This document shows, in pieces, positions 7,355 through 19,074 of a DNA stretch of 37,531 nucleotides; position 1 is the stretch's first letter, and the number at the start of each line of letters is the position of its first letter. Origin of the DNA: Bacteroidota bacterium (GTDB taxonomy: Bacteria > Bacteroidota > Ignavibacteria > Palsa-1295); the NCBI GenBank assembly GCA_021324685.1, contig JAJPIQ010000053.1, forward strand, positions 1-37,531, written 5' to 3'. A program made the position numbers and the translations under genes. The notes beneath the pieces were generated by a model. It was given only the letters and a program-made list of their open reading frames with translations, was not told the DNA's origin and searched no databases.

Positions 7355-9229
7355 ATGAAATTTGTCACTGTCTCCACAATTGCAGTCGTTTCAATTTTTG
7401 CGACTCAAAGCTGCCCGGCACAAACGCTCGGCTCCTGCAAGATATTTCCATCGAACAATCCCTGGAATGTGCGCGTCGATTCTTTACCGGTGGACCAGGT
7501 TCATTCGGCGGCCTACATTAATTCGGTCGGAGGCACGATCCATATCCATCCGGATTTCGGAAGCGATACGGATTATGGCATTCCATGGGAAGCTGTAAAC
7601 GGTTCCCAACCGTTCGTTGCGATCAATGATAGCAATGGCTATCCGGATGAAAGCGATCCCGGACCGATGCCGATCCCCCCGAACGCTCGCATCGAGCACG
7701 ATGGCGATTCGCACGTACTCGTGGTCGATACGAGCAATCATCAGCTCTATGAACTGTATCAGGGGGCGCCGGAGGTGGCAAATCATGGCTGGTCTGCGAC
7801 TTCGACTGCGATTTTCGCGCTCGACTCGAACAACTATCGTCCGGATGGCTGGACGTCCTGCGATGCGGCAGGACTTCCGATCTTTCCAGGACTGGTGCGC
7901 CTCGATGAGTGCAAAGCCGGTGCGATCCACCATGCGCTGCGATTTACAGTCCCGAAAAGCCAACAAGCATGGATCTTCCCGGCGCGACATCACGCCGGTG
8001 CGCAGACCGATACGAACCATATGCCGATGGGAACCCGGTTGCGGCTCAAGGCGTCGTATGATGACTCGAAGTTTACGGGTTACGCGAAAGTGATTTCGAC
8101 CGCGTTAAAACAATACGGTATCATCCTTGCCGATAATGGCTCCTCGTGGTATATCACGGGAGAATGGAACCCGAACTGGCCCGACGATGACATTGCACAA
8201 CTGAAGGCGATCACAGGGAATGATTTTGAGGTCGTGAATACCGGATATCCGATCGAAACCAGTTCGAAGATGTACCCGACTCCGGTCATTCCACTACCGA
8301 GTGGCAATGAAGCGCCGTCGCTCGTCGTTGCGTCAACAGTGTACGACACCTCTCTCGTCGCCAGCAGTAATGCCGCGGTGCTTCCGATCGGTAATGGGGG
8401 CGGTGGAACGCTAACGATCGGTCGTTATTGGTTGAAATATGGGACCGTGTTCCAGATCGCCGATAGTGCAGCCCATTCGCTGGACGCCGGTAAAAATTCC
8501 ACGGTTACGATCAATTTTCTACCGGAGGCCCATGGCCTTGCAACCGATACACTCTTTATTGCCTCGAACGACTCGGCTAGTCCGATTCATCGTGTTACAC
8601 TTATCGGATGGGGAACGGAGGGCCATTTTAAGCTCTCGGCCAACCCGGTCGATTTTGGGACGGTCGCCATCGGTGATGTCGATTCCATGCGAGTCGTGCT
8701 GAACAACGCCGGCGATGGGATGCTCAGTGTGTATGCAAACGATCCGAGCGGCTCGAACCCAGCCGATTTTACACTGCTTAGAGTGGGACCTTCTCCGACA
8801 CCCCCATTTTATCTTTTCCCCGGCGATACGGAGTTCGCCGAATTTGCATTTCATCCGAGCATTGTTGGTCCCGACACGTCGACATTTTCGATATCCTTTC
8901 AGCCGGATGGTTCTGGACAGGTTGATACGGTCCTTATTCTTACTGGCAAGGGACTGCCTGAGAATGCGGTCACGAGATCGCCGGAAGCTCCGTTCGATTT
9001 CACGGTGTTTCCAAATCCAAGTTCTGGACAATCGCTGCTATCGGTTCAAGGTGCTTCAGGCCCTTGTCAACTTCAGATCACAGATCCCACCGGGCGAATG
9101 CTTTCCCGGACCATCGTCACCGCCGGCAAGAACGAACTCGATCTGACGCGGCTTTCGAGCGGTCCGTACTTCATACGGCTCTCCTCGCCGGAATGGAGTA
9201 AAACCAAGCTCATCGAAGTCCTCCGGTAA
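7355..9229 (+). CDS. secreted protein with conserved N-terminal domain and T9SS-type C-terminus
   Basis: A 624-residue exported protein. A signal peptide (residues 1-23, ending PAQ) precedes a domain of about 270 residues with conserved-looking blocks such as GWTSCDAAGLPIFPGLVRLD, HHALRFTV, PMGTRLRLKASYD and ILADNGSSWYI. I know this block pattern from uncharacterised secreted proteins but cannot give it a function. Two beta-sandwich repeats of the HYDIN/choice-of-anchor-D type follow (about 320-540; phrases such as NPVDFGTVAIGD). The last 80 residues, starting FTVFPNPSSGQ and ending in a Lys-containing strand, resemble a type A T9SS sorting domain, so the mature protein is probably exported across the outer membrane and anchored or released there. 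No T9SS machinery lies in the window. Confidence 0.8.
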   Translation: MKFVTVSTIAVVSIFATQSCPAQTLGSCKIFPSNNPWNVRVDSLPVDQVHSAAYINSVGGTIHIHPDFGSDTDYGIPWEAVNGSQPFVAINDSNGYPDESDPGPMPIPPNARIEHDGDSHVLVVDTSNHQLYELYQGAPEVANHGWSATSTAIFALDSNNYRPDGWTSCDAAGLPIFPGLVRLDECKAGAIHHALRFTVPKSQQAWIFPARHHAGAQTDTNHMPMGTRLRLKASYDDSKFTGYAKVISTALKQYGIILADNGSSWYITGEWNPNWPDDDIAQLKAITGNDFEVVNTGYPIETSSKMYPTPVIPLPSGNEAPSLVVASTVYDTSLVASSNAAVLPIGNGGGGTLTIGRYWLKYGTVFQIADSAAHSLDAGKNSTVTINFLPEAHGLATDTLFIASNDSASPIHRVTLIGWGTEGHFKLSANPVDFGTVAIGDVDSMRVVLNNAGDGMLSVYANDPSGSNPADFTLLRVGPSPTPPFYLFPGDTEFAEFAFHPSIVGPDTSTFSISFQPDGSGQVDTVLILTGKGLPENAVTRSPEAPFDFTVFPNPSSGQSLLSVQGASGPCQLQITDPTGRMLSRTIVTAGKNELDLTRLSSGPYFIRLSSPEWSKTKLIEVLR

Positions 9230-9236
9230 CAGGCCG

Positions 9237-11816
<2,580 letters not shown>

Positions 11817-11922
11817 CGAGATAAGAAAAAGTCTTCCTGCTTATGCCTTAGCAGGGCCGAAACGAGGTTAAGAGGAGGCCTGTTCCAATTGGTGCACACT
11901 TCATAACGCCGCCGCTACCTGC

Positions 11923-14346
11923 TTGGAACGTTATCTTGTCAAACGCGGACTCAACCGCATTATTATCCTGCCGATTGTACTTTCGGTTTTATATGCCGCA
12001 GTGTTGATATGGCAGATCGATCGAATGCTGTCCGCGGACGACTGGGTCCAACATACCGAACGGGTCCTTGCCCTTGCGAGCGATGCACAGCGGCATATTC
12101 AAATCCAGGAAAGCTCCCTTCGTGGATATTTGCTTACTCCGTTGCCGTTTTTCGTCACGCGATTTCATAACGCAGAAGGGGTGACCGACACGCTTTTTCA
12201 GGAGTTACATGTCCTCATTATCGATAATCCGGCGCAAACGCTCCGGCTCGATACAATCATGCAGACGTACTGGACCTGGCAGGCGTCCGCAAGGCAATCG
12301 CTGGCCAGCGCGCTGGGAACTTCCAGGGAAACGATGTCGAGAGCGGCCCAGGACTCGAGCCTGCTCTACCGCGCCGGCCTCGCGTTGGCTGTTCAAACCG
12401 AGTTCCAACGGCTGAACGCCGAAGAAAATCGCCTCTATGACCAACGCTCCACTCGCTTTCGAAATGGAACGACGTATTTGCTCCTTATTATTACCGGTGC
12501 CAGTCTTATATTGGGAATTATCGTTGGTCTGAATGCGCGGCGTCAGACCAAACAGTTTGTCGATCGCTTCAGCCAGGCGATCGACGAAACGACACGCAAC
12601 CGCGACCTCCTCGAAACGACGTTGCTTTCGATCACGGATGCCATCATCGTCACCGATACGGAAGAACGCATTACGCTTATGAATGGCCGGGCGGAGGAAC
12701 TCACAGGGTGGACGCAAAGCGAAGCTCAGGGCCGCTTTCTTCCGGATGTGCTTCGTGTTCTCGACGAGGAGGACCGAACCCTTCGCGGCAGTCCTGTTCG
12801 GGAAGTTCTTCGGGAAAGACATGCCATTACCGCTCCGGGACGGTTGCGTTTGCTTTCAAGACTGGGGGTGGACTATCCCATCGAACAAACCGCCGCGCCG
12901 GTGCACGACAGCTTGCATCGGATGGTGAGCGTTGTGATCGTGTTCCGGGATATTACCGACCTTCGTGAGAACGAGCGTCAGGCCGAGCAAAGAGAGCGAG
13001 AGTTTCGCGCACTCATCGAAAATGCTCCGGACGTGATTATTCGATATGCTCGTGATCTTCGAATCGTCTATGCAAACCCTGCGGTCGAGCAACTCCTTGG
13101 CATTGGTCCGCAGGCACTGATCGGACGGCGCTTCAAGGACGTCGGAATTCCGGAGCCCGTTTATTTGGCGTGGGAACAAAGTGTCTCTCAAGTCTTCGAG
13201 ACCGGCCGCGGCGCTTCGACGGAACTGCAATACCGGACGGTACGCGGTGTCCGGAGCTATCACACCCGGTTAGTGCCCGAGGGGACCGACGGCGAAAGTG
13301 TCATCTCTATTGCGCGCGATATTACCGAACTAAAACAAACCGAGCAGCGGCTCCGCGAAAGCGAGCGCCGTTTTCGCAGCATCGTCGAAAACAGCCCGGA
13401 TGCGTTTTCGATGCTACGCGCAGTCCGCGAAACGCAGAACGGCGAGTCGAAGATCGTCGACTTCGTGTTCGAGCACATGAACCGCCGTTCGGCGGACTTG
13501 CTTACCCTTCCGGTAACGGAAGTCGTCGGGCGGCGTCTTTCGGAAGCACTTCCCGGCGAGCGTCCCCGACAGTTCATTGAAAAGTATGCCCGCGTCGTAG
13601 AAAGTGGAACGCCCGCTCAGGAGGACTATAATGTAGAGACGCCCTATATAAAAAAAGCACGATGGCTCCATTCGCAATATGTTCCCATTGGCGACCTGCT
13701 CGCGGTTATTACGACCGATATTACATCGCGTATGCAGACAGTACGTGCGCTTCAGCGTTCCGAAGAACGATACCGCCGTCTTGTGGAACATGCCTCCGAA
13801 GCTATTTTCAGTACCGACCGGGAAGGCCGTTTTACGTACGCGAATCCGTACATTCGGGAACTGGGTGGTTATGCCAATGAGGACATTACAAAATTCGTTT
13901 TCACCGACCTTGTTTCGGACGAACATCGCGAGCGTGTCAAACGGCATTTCTTTCGTCAATTCATTTCGCGCACACCTTACTCCCATATCGAAGCGCCGTT
14001 CACAACAAAGACACGGAAAGAAATCTGGCTTGCGATCACGACCTCGCTCGATATCCATGGCGATGAGCTGGCCGGCTTTGATTGCGTCGCGACGGACATT
14101 ACCGAACGCCGGCAGATGGAGCAGGAACTCAAGGATGTGCGCTCACACGAGGCCAGCCGGATTCAGGAGGAGTCGGAACGATTGCGGGCTGCACTGCGGC
14201 AACCGATCGAGCGCATGCGCGCGGCAAGCCAGTCCCTCTCGGAGCAAACGGCATCGACGGGATCGGCGTCTATGATCGAGCACATTGCACGGGAAATATC
14301 CCTGGAAGTCGAGCGGGTGCTCACCGCGCTCAACGGCAAAAAATAG
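11923..14346 (+). CDS. membrane PAS sensor with CHASE3-like domain and degenerate histidine-kinase dimerisation helices
   Basis: An 807-residue protein starting at TTG (an in-frame stop lies upstream). Transmembrane helices at about 12-30 and 184-204 flank an extracytoplasmic helical domain like CHASE3 (motif SSLRGYLLTP). Four PAS domains follow (about 228-348, 358-470, 480-603, 612-730), each ending in the DIT linker motif typical of PAS. The last 60 residues form two helices resembling a histidine-kinase DHp domain: RAALRQPIERM aligns with the usual SHELRTPLNAI, so the phospho-accepting His and following Glu are both Ala, and no ATPase domain follows. It is therefore a sensor without visible catalytic output, perhaps acting through another kinase by heterodimerisation. 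It is convergent with the tlpA-like gene. Confidence 0.8.
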   Translation: MERYLVKRGLNRIIILPIVLSVLYAAVLIWQIDRMLSADDWVQHTERVLALASDAQRHIQIQESSLRGYLLTPLPFFVTRFHNAEGVTDTLFQELHVLIIDNPAQTLRLDTIMQTYWTWQASARQSLASALGTSRETMSRAAQDSSLLYRAGLALAVQTEFQRLNAEENRLYDQRSTRFRNGTTYLLLIITGASLILGIIVGLNARRQTKQFVDRFSQAIDETTRNRDLLETTLLSITDAIIVTDTEERITLMNGRAEELTGWTQSEAQGRFLPDVLRVLDEEDRTLRGSPVREVLRERHAITAPGRLRLLSRLGVDYPIEQTAAPVHDSLHRMVSVVIVFRDITDLRENERQAEQREREFRALIENAPDVIIRYARDLRIVYANPAVEQLLGIGPQALIGRRFKDVGIPEPVYLAWEQSVSQVFETGRGASTELQYRTVRGVRSYHTRLVPEGTDGESVISIARDITELKQTEQRLRESERRFRSIVENSPDAFSMLRAVRETQNGESKIVDFVFEHMNRRSADLLTLPVTEVVGRRLSEALPGERPRQFIEKYARVVESGTPAQEDYNVETPYIKKARWLHSQYVPIGDLLAVITTDITSRMQTVRALQRSEERYRRLVEHASEAIFSTDREGRFTYANPYIRELGGYANEDITKFVFTDLVSDEHRERVKRHFFRQFISRTPYSHIEAPFTTKTRKEIWLAITTSLDIHGDELAGFDCVATDITERRQMEQELKDVRSHEASRIQEESERLRAALRQPIERMRAASQSLSEQTASTGSASMIEHIAREISLEVERVLTALNGKK

Positions 14347-14898
14347 TTACCCTTTGCTCTTTAGCAAGGCGATCAGGTCGAGGAGTTCTTTCTCCGTCTC
14401 TTTTTCATCGCCGGCGGTATAGCCGATGTGCTTGCGATAGACGGTGCCGTCCGGCATGAGGATGAGGCTGTACGGGAGCGATTCCATCGAAAAGATATCG
14501 CGAGCAATGTCCCCGTCGGGATCGAGCAGGATCGGAAAATCGATCCCTTGTGTGGCCACATACGCCCGAACTTTCGCGACCGAGCGCACCTGATCGGTAT
14601 TGACCGCCACCATTGTAACCCCTTCCGCCTTGAACTTTTCCGTAAGCGCCTTGAAGGCTTTCATCTCCTGCTTGCAGGGCTCGCACCAGAGCGCCCAAAA
14701 GTTCACGAGCAGCGGCCCTTTGCCGAGAAAGTCCTGGAAGTTCACTTCTTCGCCCTTGACCGTTTTGACGGTGAACTTCAGATTATCGAGGACGTGAACG
14801 GAGTCCACTTTTGGAGGTGGAGTCTGCGCCGTTTGGGAAAACGCGTAGGAAGGCGCCAAAAGGAAAACCGAAAAAAGAAACGATCGAAAAGTTGCCAT
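14347..14898 (-). CDS. TlpA-like periplasmic thioredoxin-fold protein
   Basis: A 183-residue exported redox protein. The start at ATG 14898 gives a typical signal peptide (MATFRSFLFSVFLLAP...AFSQ); a TTG 24 bases upstream would give an odd tail. The AhpC/TSA/thioredoxin domain carries the active-site WCEPC in NFWALWCEPCKQEM and the cis-proline loop SLPYSLIL. TlpA/ResA relatives reduce disulfides for cytochrome c maturation or protect envelope proteins, but the partner here is unknown. It lies 35 bases downstream of the small membrane protein gene on the same strand. Confidence 0.87.
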   Translation of the reverse strand: MATFRSFLFSVFLLAPSYAFSQTAQTPPPKVDSVHVLDNLKFTVKTVKGEEVNFQDFLGKGPLLVNFWALWCEPCKQEMKAFKALTEKFKAEGVTMVAVNTDQVRSVAKVRAYVATQGIDFPILLDPDGDIARDIFSMESLPYSLILMPDGTVYRKHIGYTAGDEKETEKELLDLIALLKSKG

Positions 14899-14933
14899 AG
14901 ATAAATCGGAGAGTAGTGGCAAACTGGAAACAT

Positions 14934-15179
14934 TCAGGTCTTAATTCCCTGGCCCGCTTCGACTTTCCGTTTGACCGAAACGAGCACTTTAAAGACACCG
15001 AAGGCGAGCCATGCCAGAACCCATAGGGCCGCCAGATCGCCGCGGCGAATGAGGCCAACCCCAAGCAGCGTTACAAAAAAGATAAAGATCGTACGGGCCG
15101 GTAATTTTGCAAGGCTGGCACGCCGTGCCGCCATTCGCGCTTCCCGATTACCTTGCACCGATTCCTGATTCCCTTTCAT
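14934..15179 (-). CDS. small two-helix membrane protein, unknown
   Basis: An 81-residue protein with a basic, Arg/Ala-rich N-terminus followed by two hydrophobic helices (about TIFIFFVTLLGVGLI and LAALWVLAWLAFGVFKVLV) separated by a short Arg/Arg/Gly/Asp turn. No known family is recognised. ATG 15179 is chosen over an upstream TTG. It precedes the TlpA-like gene closely, suggesting co-transcription and an envelope role. Confidence 0.6.
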   Translation of the reverse strand: MKGNQESVQGNREARMAARRASLAKLPARTIFIFFVTLLGVGLIRRGDLAALWVLAWLAFGVFKVLVSVKRKVEAGQGIKT

Positions 15180-15331
15180 CCCGCGCGCTAAGCAGGATTC
15201 CAATTAAAAGGTTCGCCGGTTTTTATTACTTTGCACTCCGATTTTTTCGTATATTTAAAGTATTGAGGTGCCAGTTTTTCATTTAGGAAGAATTGGCTTT
15301 TGTTTTTCATTTTTTTAAGGAGATTGTGTAT

Positions 15332-16021
15332 ATGAGTATTCGAAAAATGGCCGCGCAGGCGGCGATCCTGCAGGCGCTATTTCTTATCGCGACCGTTGTG
15401 ATCTACATGGCCGTGTTGCCTTCGATGGGCATGCAAATGAGCGATTGGAATGACCCGAATAAAATGGCTCAGTTCTATATCGCCCATAAAAGCGTGTTTA
15501 TATGTTATTATTTCTTCGACTGGGTCTTCGGAATTACGACGTTCGTGCTTGCCGCGGCCTTTACACAACGGTTTTCGCGGCGGCAGCCCTGGCTTGGGAT
15601 TATGCTGGGCGGATGGGGCGTCATGAGCGCCGCGCTCTTTCTTCTTGCGGGGACCGCCGGCGTATTAGGAACCCCCGCGGCCATCCATGACTACACGGCA
15701 CACCAAAGTGTGGCCTTCGCGATGACATTGCAGCAGATCCAGTTTATTGTCGAAAGTACCGCTATCGGTGCCGTGGGCGTTGTCGTCTTTTGTGCGGCAC
15801 TGGCTTCGGCGCGGACGAAAGCATTCGGAGCGTTCCTTAACTGGTGCGGTTATCTTACGGGAATTTTTTATGTTGCGAGCGTTGTGCTTTCGGCGATCAG
15901 CATGTCGCTCGGTTTTATCGGGTTCCTTGGCGTCATCACGGCGATTGTGTTCAATGTCGGTGTCGCGATGCACTTCATCAAGCAGCCGAATCCGGAACTG
16001 CAACTTGCGCCTCAGGCGTAA
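15332..16021 (+). CDS. integral membrane protein, possibly DUF4386-like
   Basis: A 229-residue protein with about six transmembrane helices and short loops. ATG 15332 is preferred over an upstream in-frame TTG because a good Shine-Dalgarno (AAGGAG, 15317-15322) is ten bases before it. The layout (helix, a loop with WNDPNKMAQFY, then five further helices) recalls DUF4386 or similar small integral proteins of unknown role. A TATATTTA element (15250-15257) upstream resembles the TAnnTTTG box with one mismatch, but its distance to TTTG is short. Function unknown. Confidence 0.7.
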   Translation: MSIRKMAAQAAILQALFLIATVVIYMAVLPSMGMQMSDWNDPNKMAQFYIAHKSVFICYYFFDWVFGITTFVLAAAFTQRFSRRQPWLGIMLGGWGVMSAALFLLAGTAGVLGTPAAIHDYTAHQSVAFAMTLQQIQFIVESTAIGAVGVVVFCAALASARTKAFGAFLNWCGYLTGIFYVASVVLSAISMSLGFIGFLGVITAIVFNVGVAMHFIKQPNPELQLAPQA

Positions 16022-16056
16022 CTTGCCCTCAGACGTAATTCCGCCTCTGTTGCAAT

Positions 16057-16623
16057 TTATCGTTCTTTCTGGAGCGGCCAACCGATTGACGCGACGGTGG
16101 GCCGCTCCCCTTCAAAGGCGACGCGCGCATTGCCGATCTCTTCCCGCGCCTGCTTTGCATCGATCCACGACCCTAAACGGACTTCCTTTTTTTCGAGCAC
16201 TTTATACGTTGTAAAGAACTGCTCGATCTCGCTCCTGCGCATCGAAGGAAGTTCTGTATATTCACGGATCTGATTGACATTGGGATCGAATGCCGCGACG
16301 GCGACGATCTTCAGGTCGTTCCCTTTATCGTCTTCCAGTTCGAGCGCGCCGATCGGATGGACATCGAGTACAAGACCCGTCGCCAACGGCTCATCGGTGA
16401 GCACGAGCACGTCGAGCGGATCGCCATCGTGCCACATCGTACTCGGAATAAACCCATAGGCAACCGGATAATGAACAGCCGAATAAAGGATGCGGTCGAG
16501 CTTGAAAACTTCGAGTTCGGTATCGTACTCGATCTTCGTGCGCGCGCCTTTCGGAATTTCGATCACGGCATGGACCATTTCGGGCGCCCCGGACCCGATC
16601 GGTAAGTGCTTGAGGTTTGGCAT
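16057..16623 (-). CDS. ppa: inorganic pyrophosphatase
   Basis: A 188-residue family I soluble pyrophosphatase that hydrolyses pyrophosphate released by biosynthetic reactions. Key active-site residues are seen in order: the IEIPKGARTKIEYD segment (Lys, Arg, Glu), YPVAYGFIPST, and the metal-binding signature DGDPLDVLVL. The later AVAAFDP metal loop is also present. Length is as expected for bacterial enzymes. Confidence 0.96.
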   Translation of the reverse strand: MPNLKHLPIGSGAPEMVHAVIEIPKGARTKIEYDTELEVFKLDRILYSAVHYPVAYGFIPSTMWHDGDPLDVLVLTDEPLATGLVLDVHPIGALELEDDKGNDLKIVAVAAFDPNVNQIREYTELPSMRRSEIEQFFTTYKVLEKKEVRLGSWIDAKQAREEIGNARVAFEGERPTVASIGWPLQKER

Positions 16624-16653
16624 CGGCCGGTTGGATGGAAGCTCTGTGCCGAA

Positions 16654-18297
16654 TTATCGAAATACGGAAAACATTTTTGTCGCGATATTTCCCTTCGATT
16701 CGATGCGAAGGAAATAATTTCCCGCTGGAAGTCCCACCGTTGGAATATCGAACGAGCCATTTAAAATGGGTTGACTCGTCCAGAGTAGGTGTCCCAGTTC
16801 ATCGAGCACGCTTGCATTCGTCCAGTCGCGGCCGTTGAGCGTAACGTGCAATACATCGCCCTGAACAGGATTGGGGTAAATTTGAATGTTCGAGGAAGTT
16901 GCCCATTCGTCGACAGCAGCGGTCGGCTGAACGCCGGTCAGGAACAAGCTATCGACCGCCGTACCACCACTGAAAATATAAGCTGTTGCGGTTCGGAATG
17001 AAGCCGTCGTAAAGAGATTCGGACGGAACGAAATTTCGAGGAGGTACGATTCGCCCGCGCTAAAATTTTTGTGGAAAAAGGGATTCTGTATAACGAAGTC
17101 CGTCGCGAACGCCCCGCCAACGTGAATGCTGTCTCCCATTTTGGGAACCACCGCCGTATTGACGACCTGGAACGTGAGCGTGTCGGCCGTGCCGCCGGCA
17201 GGATCGTAATAGCCGGAAATATCGCTCCAGTGCAGTCCGCCGGCCGAAGAAATTCCCACGAGATGAGTAATATCCTTTGCTCCATGTGGATATTGCGCCG
17301 GTTCGTTCGTGAGCCATACGATCAGGTCGCTATCACGGCCATATTTCTGGGGTGTGTAGCACACCATGAAATACTGAAACTTGCCGGCCGCGATGGTATC
17401 CGGAAACATCGCGTTATAAATTCGAAACGGAGCGGAAGGACCTTGCGGAGCTAAAATAAGTGGTGCGGTTCCGCGATTATAGACAACGATTGCGCCACAC
17501 GCGGTAACGCCGGTATCGATGCCGTTAAAAACTTCGTCGGCAGCGTCGATCATCGGAGCCAGGCCGCGACCGCTGATCGGAACCGGTATTCTATAACATC
17601 CGGCATCGATATATATCGTGTCCTCGACACTCTCGGTATCGATTGGCGAGAAGCAGACGTTTACGGTAAACGATTTTGAAGGTCCAAGGGCACCGCTCGT
17701 GATATCGGAATGGACGTTTAAGTGAGCGTCGGCAGGAATTTCAACGTTTGCGATCGGGAGCAGGGAATCGCCCAAATTTGTGAAGGAAAAACTGGTACAG
17801 GAGTCGTTCGCGCCGACCAGAACTGAAAAATTCAGGCTGTCGACAGAACGGCTCATCTTTGGTGGGCTATAATGCCATTGGTAAACAGCCGTATCTGCGG
17901 CATGGCCCACCGCATAGATCGCGGCATAGGCCGGTTTTAGCGGATCGATGACTTTTATGCCGAAGGTTGTAACGAGTTCGTAAGTATAGACGCTTTGGTC
18001 CGGTATCGGACCGTCATAGGCGACATTATAGCTTACAAGCGGCGGCCCAATGACACCAAGTGTATCCCAAAGAATCTCGACGTCAGAGAGCCCCTGATCG
18101 GCCGCGGTCGAGTCCGAAACGGTCACGATCATCGATTGACAACTATTCGGCGTAAGATAAATATTGGGTTTGCCGAAGTTTGTGGGATGAGCCAAAAGAA
18201 CAGCCGGAGTGGCAAAAAAAGACAGGACGAGCAGACAACGCGAGAAATGGAACGTCATAAAAACAAAGAAATTAGACCGAATCGAAAAATCCAACAT
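16654..18297 (-). CDS. secreted T9SS-type cargo protein with HYDIN/choice-of-anchor-D repeats
   Basis: A 547-residue exported protein. The first ATG (18297) has AGGAG three bases upstream of it; a second ATG at 18258 gives a shorter signal peptide but has no Shine-Dalgarno. After the hydrophobic leader (CLLVLSFFATPAVLLAHP), the body has beta-sandwich repeats typical of choice-of-anchor-D proteins (phrases such as ITSGALGPSKSFTVNVCFSP and SISGRG-like strands). The end, from IQIYPNPVQGD to a Lys-containing final strand, resembles a T9SS type A sorting domain. No catalytic motif is visible; a structural or adhesive surface role is likely. It shares its architecture with the larger cargo at 7355. 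Confidence 0.78.
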   Translation of the reverse strand: MLDFSIRSNFFVFMTFHFSRCLLVLSFFATPAVLLAHPTNFGKPNIYLTPNSCQSMIVTVSDSTAADQGLSDVEILWDTLGVIGPPLVSYNVAYDGPIPDQSVYTYELVTTFGIKVIDPLKPAYAAIYAVGHAADTAVYQWHYSPPKMSRSVDSLNFSVLVGANDSCTSFSFTNLGDSLLPIANVEIPADAHLNVHSDITSGALGPSKSFTVNVCFSPIDTESVEDTIYIDAGCYRIPVPISGRGLAPMIDAADEVFNGIDTGVTACGAIVVYNRGTAPLILAPQGPSAPFRIYNAMFPDTIAAGKFQYFMVCYTPQKYGRDSDLIVWLTNEPAQYPHGAKDITHLVGISSAGGLHWSDISGYYDPAGGTADTLTFQVVNTAVVPKMGDSIHVGGAFATDFVIQNPFFHKNFSAGESYLLEISFRPNLFTTASFRTATAYIFSGGTAVDSLFLTGVQPTAAVDEWATSSNIQIYPNPVQGDVLHVTLNGRDWTNASVLDELGHLLWTSQPILNGSFDIPTVGLPAGNYFLRIESKGNIATKMFSVFR

Positions 18298-18396
18298 TGG
18301 CTCCTGGTGAATGAATTCGACGGAACTCTCATTGCCTAAAGAACATTTTCAGCGGCCAAGCCCGGAAAGAAAGACCGGGGCGTAAGACCATAGCGA

Positions 18397-18469
18397 GCGC
18401 CTGTAGCTCATCTGGTAGAGCGCGTCGTTCGCAACGACGAGGTAAGGGGTTCGAGTCCCCTCAGGTCCA
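18397..18469 (+). tRNA. tRNA-Ala (anticodon CGC)
   Basis: A 73-base cloverleaf: D-stem GCTC/GAGC, anticodon stem CGTCG/CGACG around loop TTCGCAA (anticodon CGC, reading GCG), T-arm AGGGG-TTCGAGT-CCCCT and discriminator A. The acceptor stem GCGCCTG/CAGGTCC has the G3-U70 wobble that marks alanine tRNAs, but a C2-C71 mismatch. The CCA end is not encoded. It lies nine bases before def. Confidence 0.9.
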
Positions 18470-18478
18470 CACCATCTC

Positions 18479-19072
18479 ATGCCGATTTTACCGATCTATA
18501 CCTTCGATCACCCGGTCCTGCGGCAGGAGACGTCGCAGATCGAGCAAGATTCGGCTGAACTGCAGAAATTGATCAAGAACCTGATCCTGACGATGCGCAA
18601 TGCCGAGGGCCTTGGCCTCGCGGCAAACCAGGTCGGAAAATCGCTCGCGCTCACCGTGATCGATCTGAAGCACGTCCCCGGCATGGAAGAACGCGGTGAA
18701 CTGGTGCTGATCAATCCGGCTCTGACCGGAACCGAAGGCGAATCGGTCTTCGAAGAAGGCTGCCTTAGTCTGCCCGGCATTCGCGAAGAGATCGTGCGTC
18801 CGGAGAAGATTGGTGTGAAATTTCTCGACCGGAATCTAAAAGAGGTCGAGATCGAGGCCGAAAAGATACTGGCGCGTGTCATTCAGCACGAGATCGACCA
18901 TCTCCACGGTAAATACTTTATCGACTATCTTTCGCCGTTCAAACTTTCGTTATTAAAAACGAAGCTCTCGAAAATGATGCGGGGCGATGTCGAGACCGAA
19001 TATCCGCTCGCGCCGCCCTCCGGCCCACACCCCAAGCCCAAAGGAAAAGTCCGAAAGCTCGCAGGGATGTAA
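18479..19072 (+). CDS. def: peptide deformylase
   Basis: A 197-residue metalloenzyme that removes the formyl group from nascent proteins at the ribosome exit. All three family motifs are intact: GLGLAANQVG (44-53), EGCLSLPG with metal-ligand C95, and QHEIDHLHG with H137, E138 and H141. A Pro/Lys-rich C-terminal tail (PPSGPHPKPKGK) extends beyond the fold. The ATG is nine bases after tRNA-Ala. Confidence 0.96.
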   Translation: MPILPIYTFDHPVLRQETSQIEQDSAELQKLIKNLILTMRNAEGLGLAANQVGKSLALTVIDLKHVPGMEERGELVLINPALTGTEGESVFEEGCLSLPGIREEIVRPEKIGVKFLDRNLKEVEIEAEKILARVIQHEIDHLHGKYFIDYLSPFKLSLLKTKLSKMMRGDVETEYPLAPPSGPHPKPKGKVRKLAGM

Positions 19073-19074
19073 GG

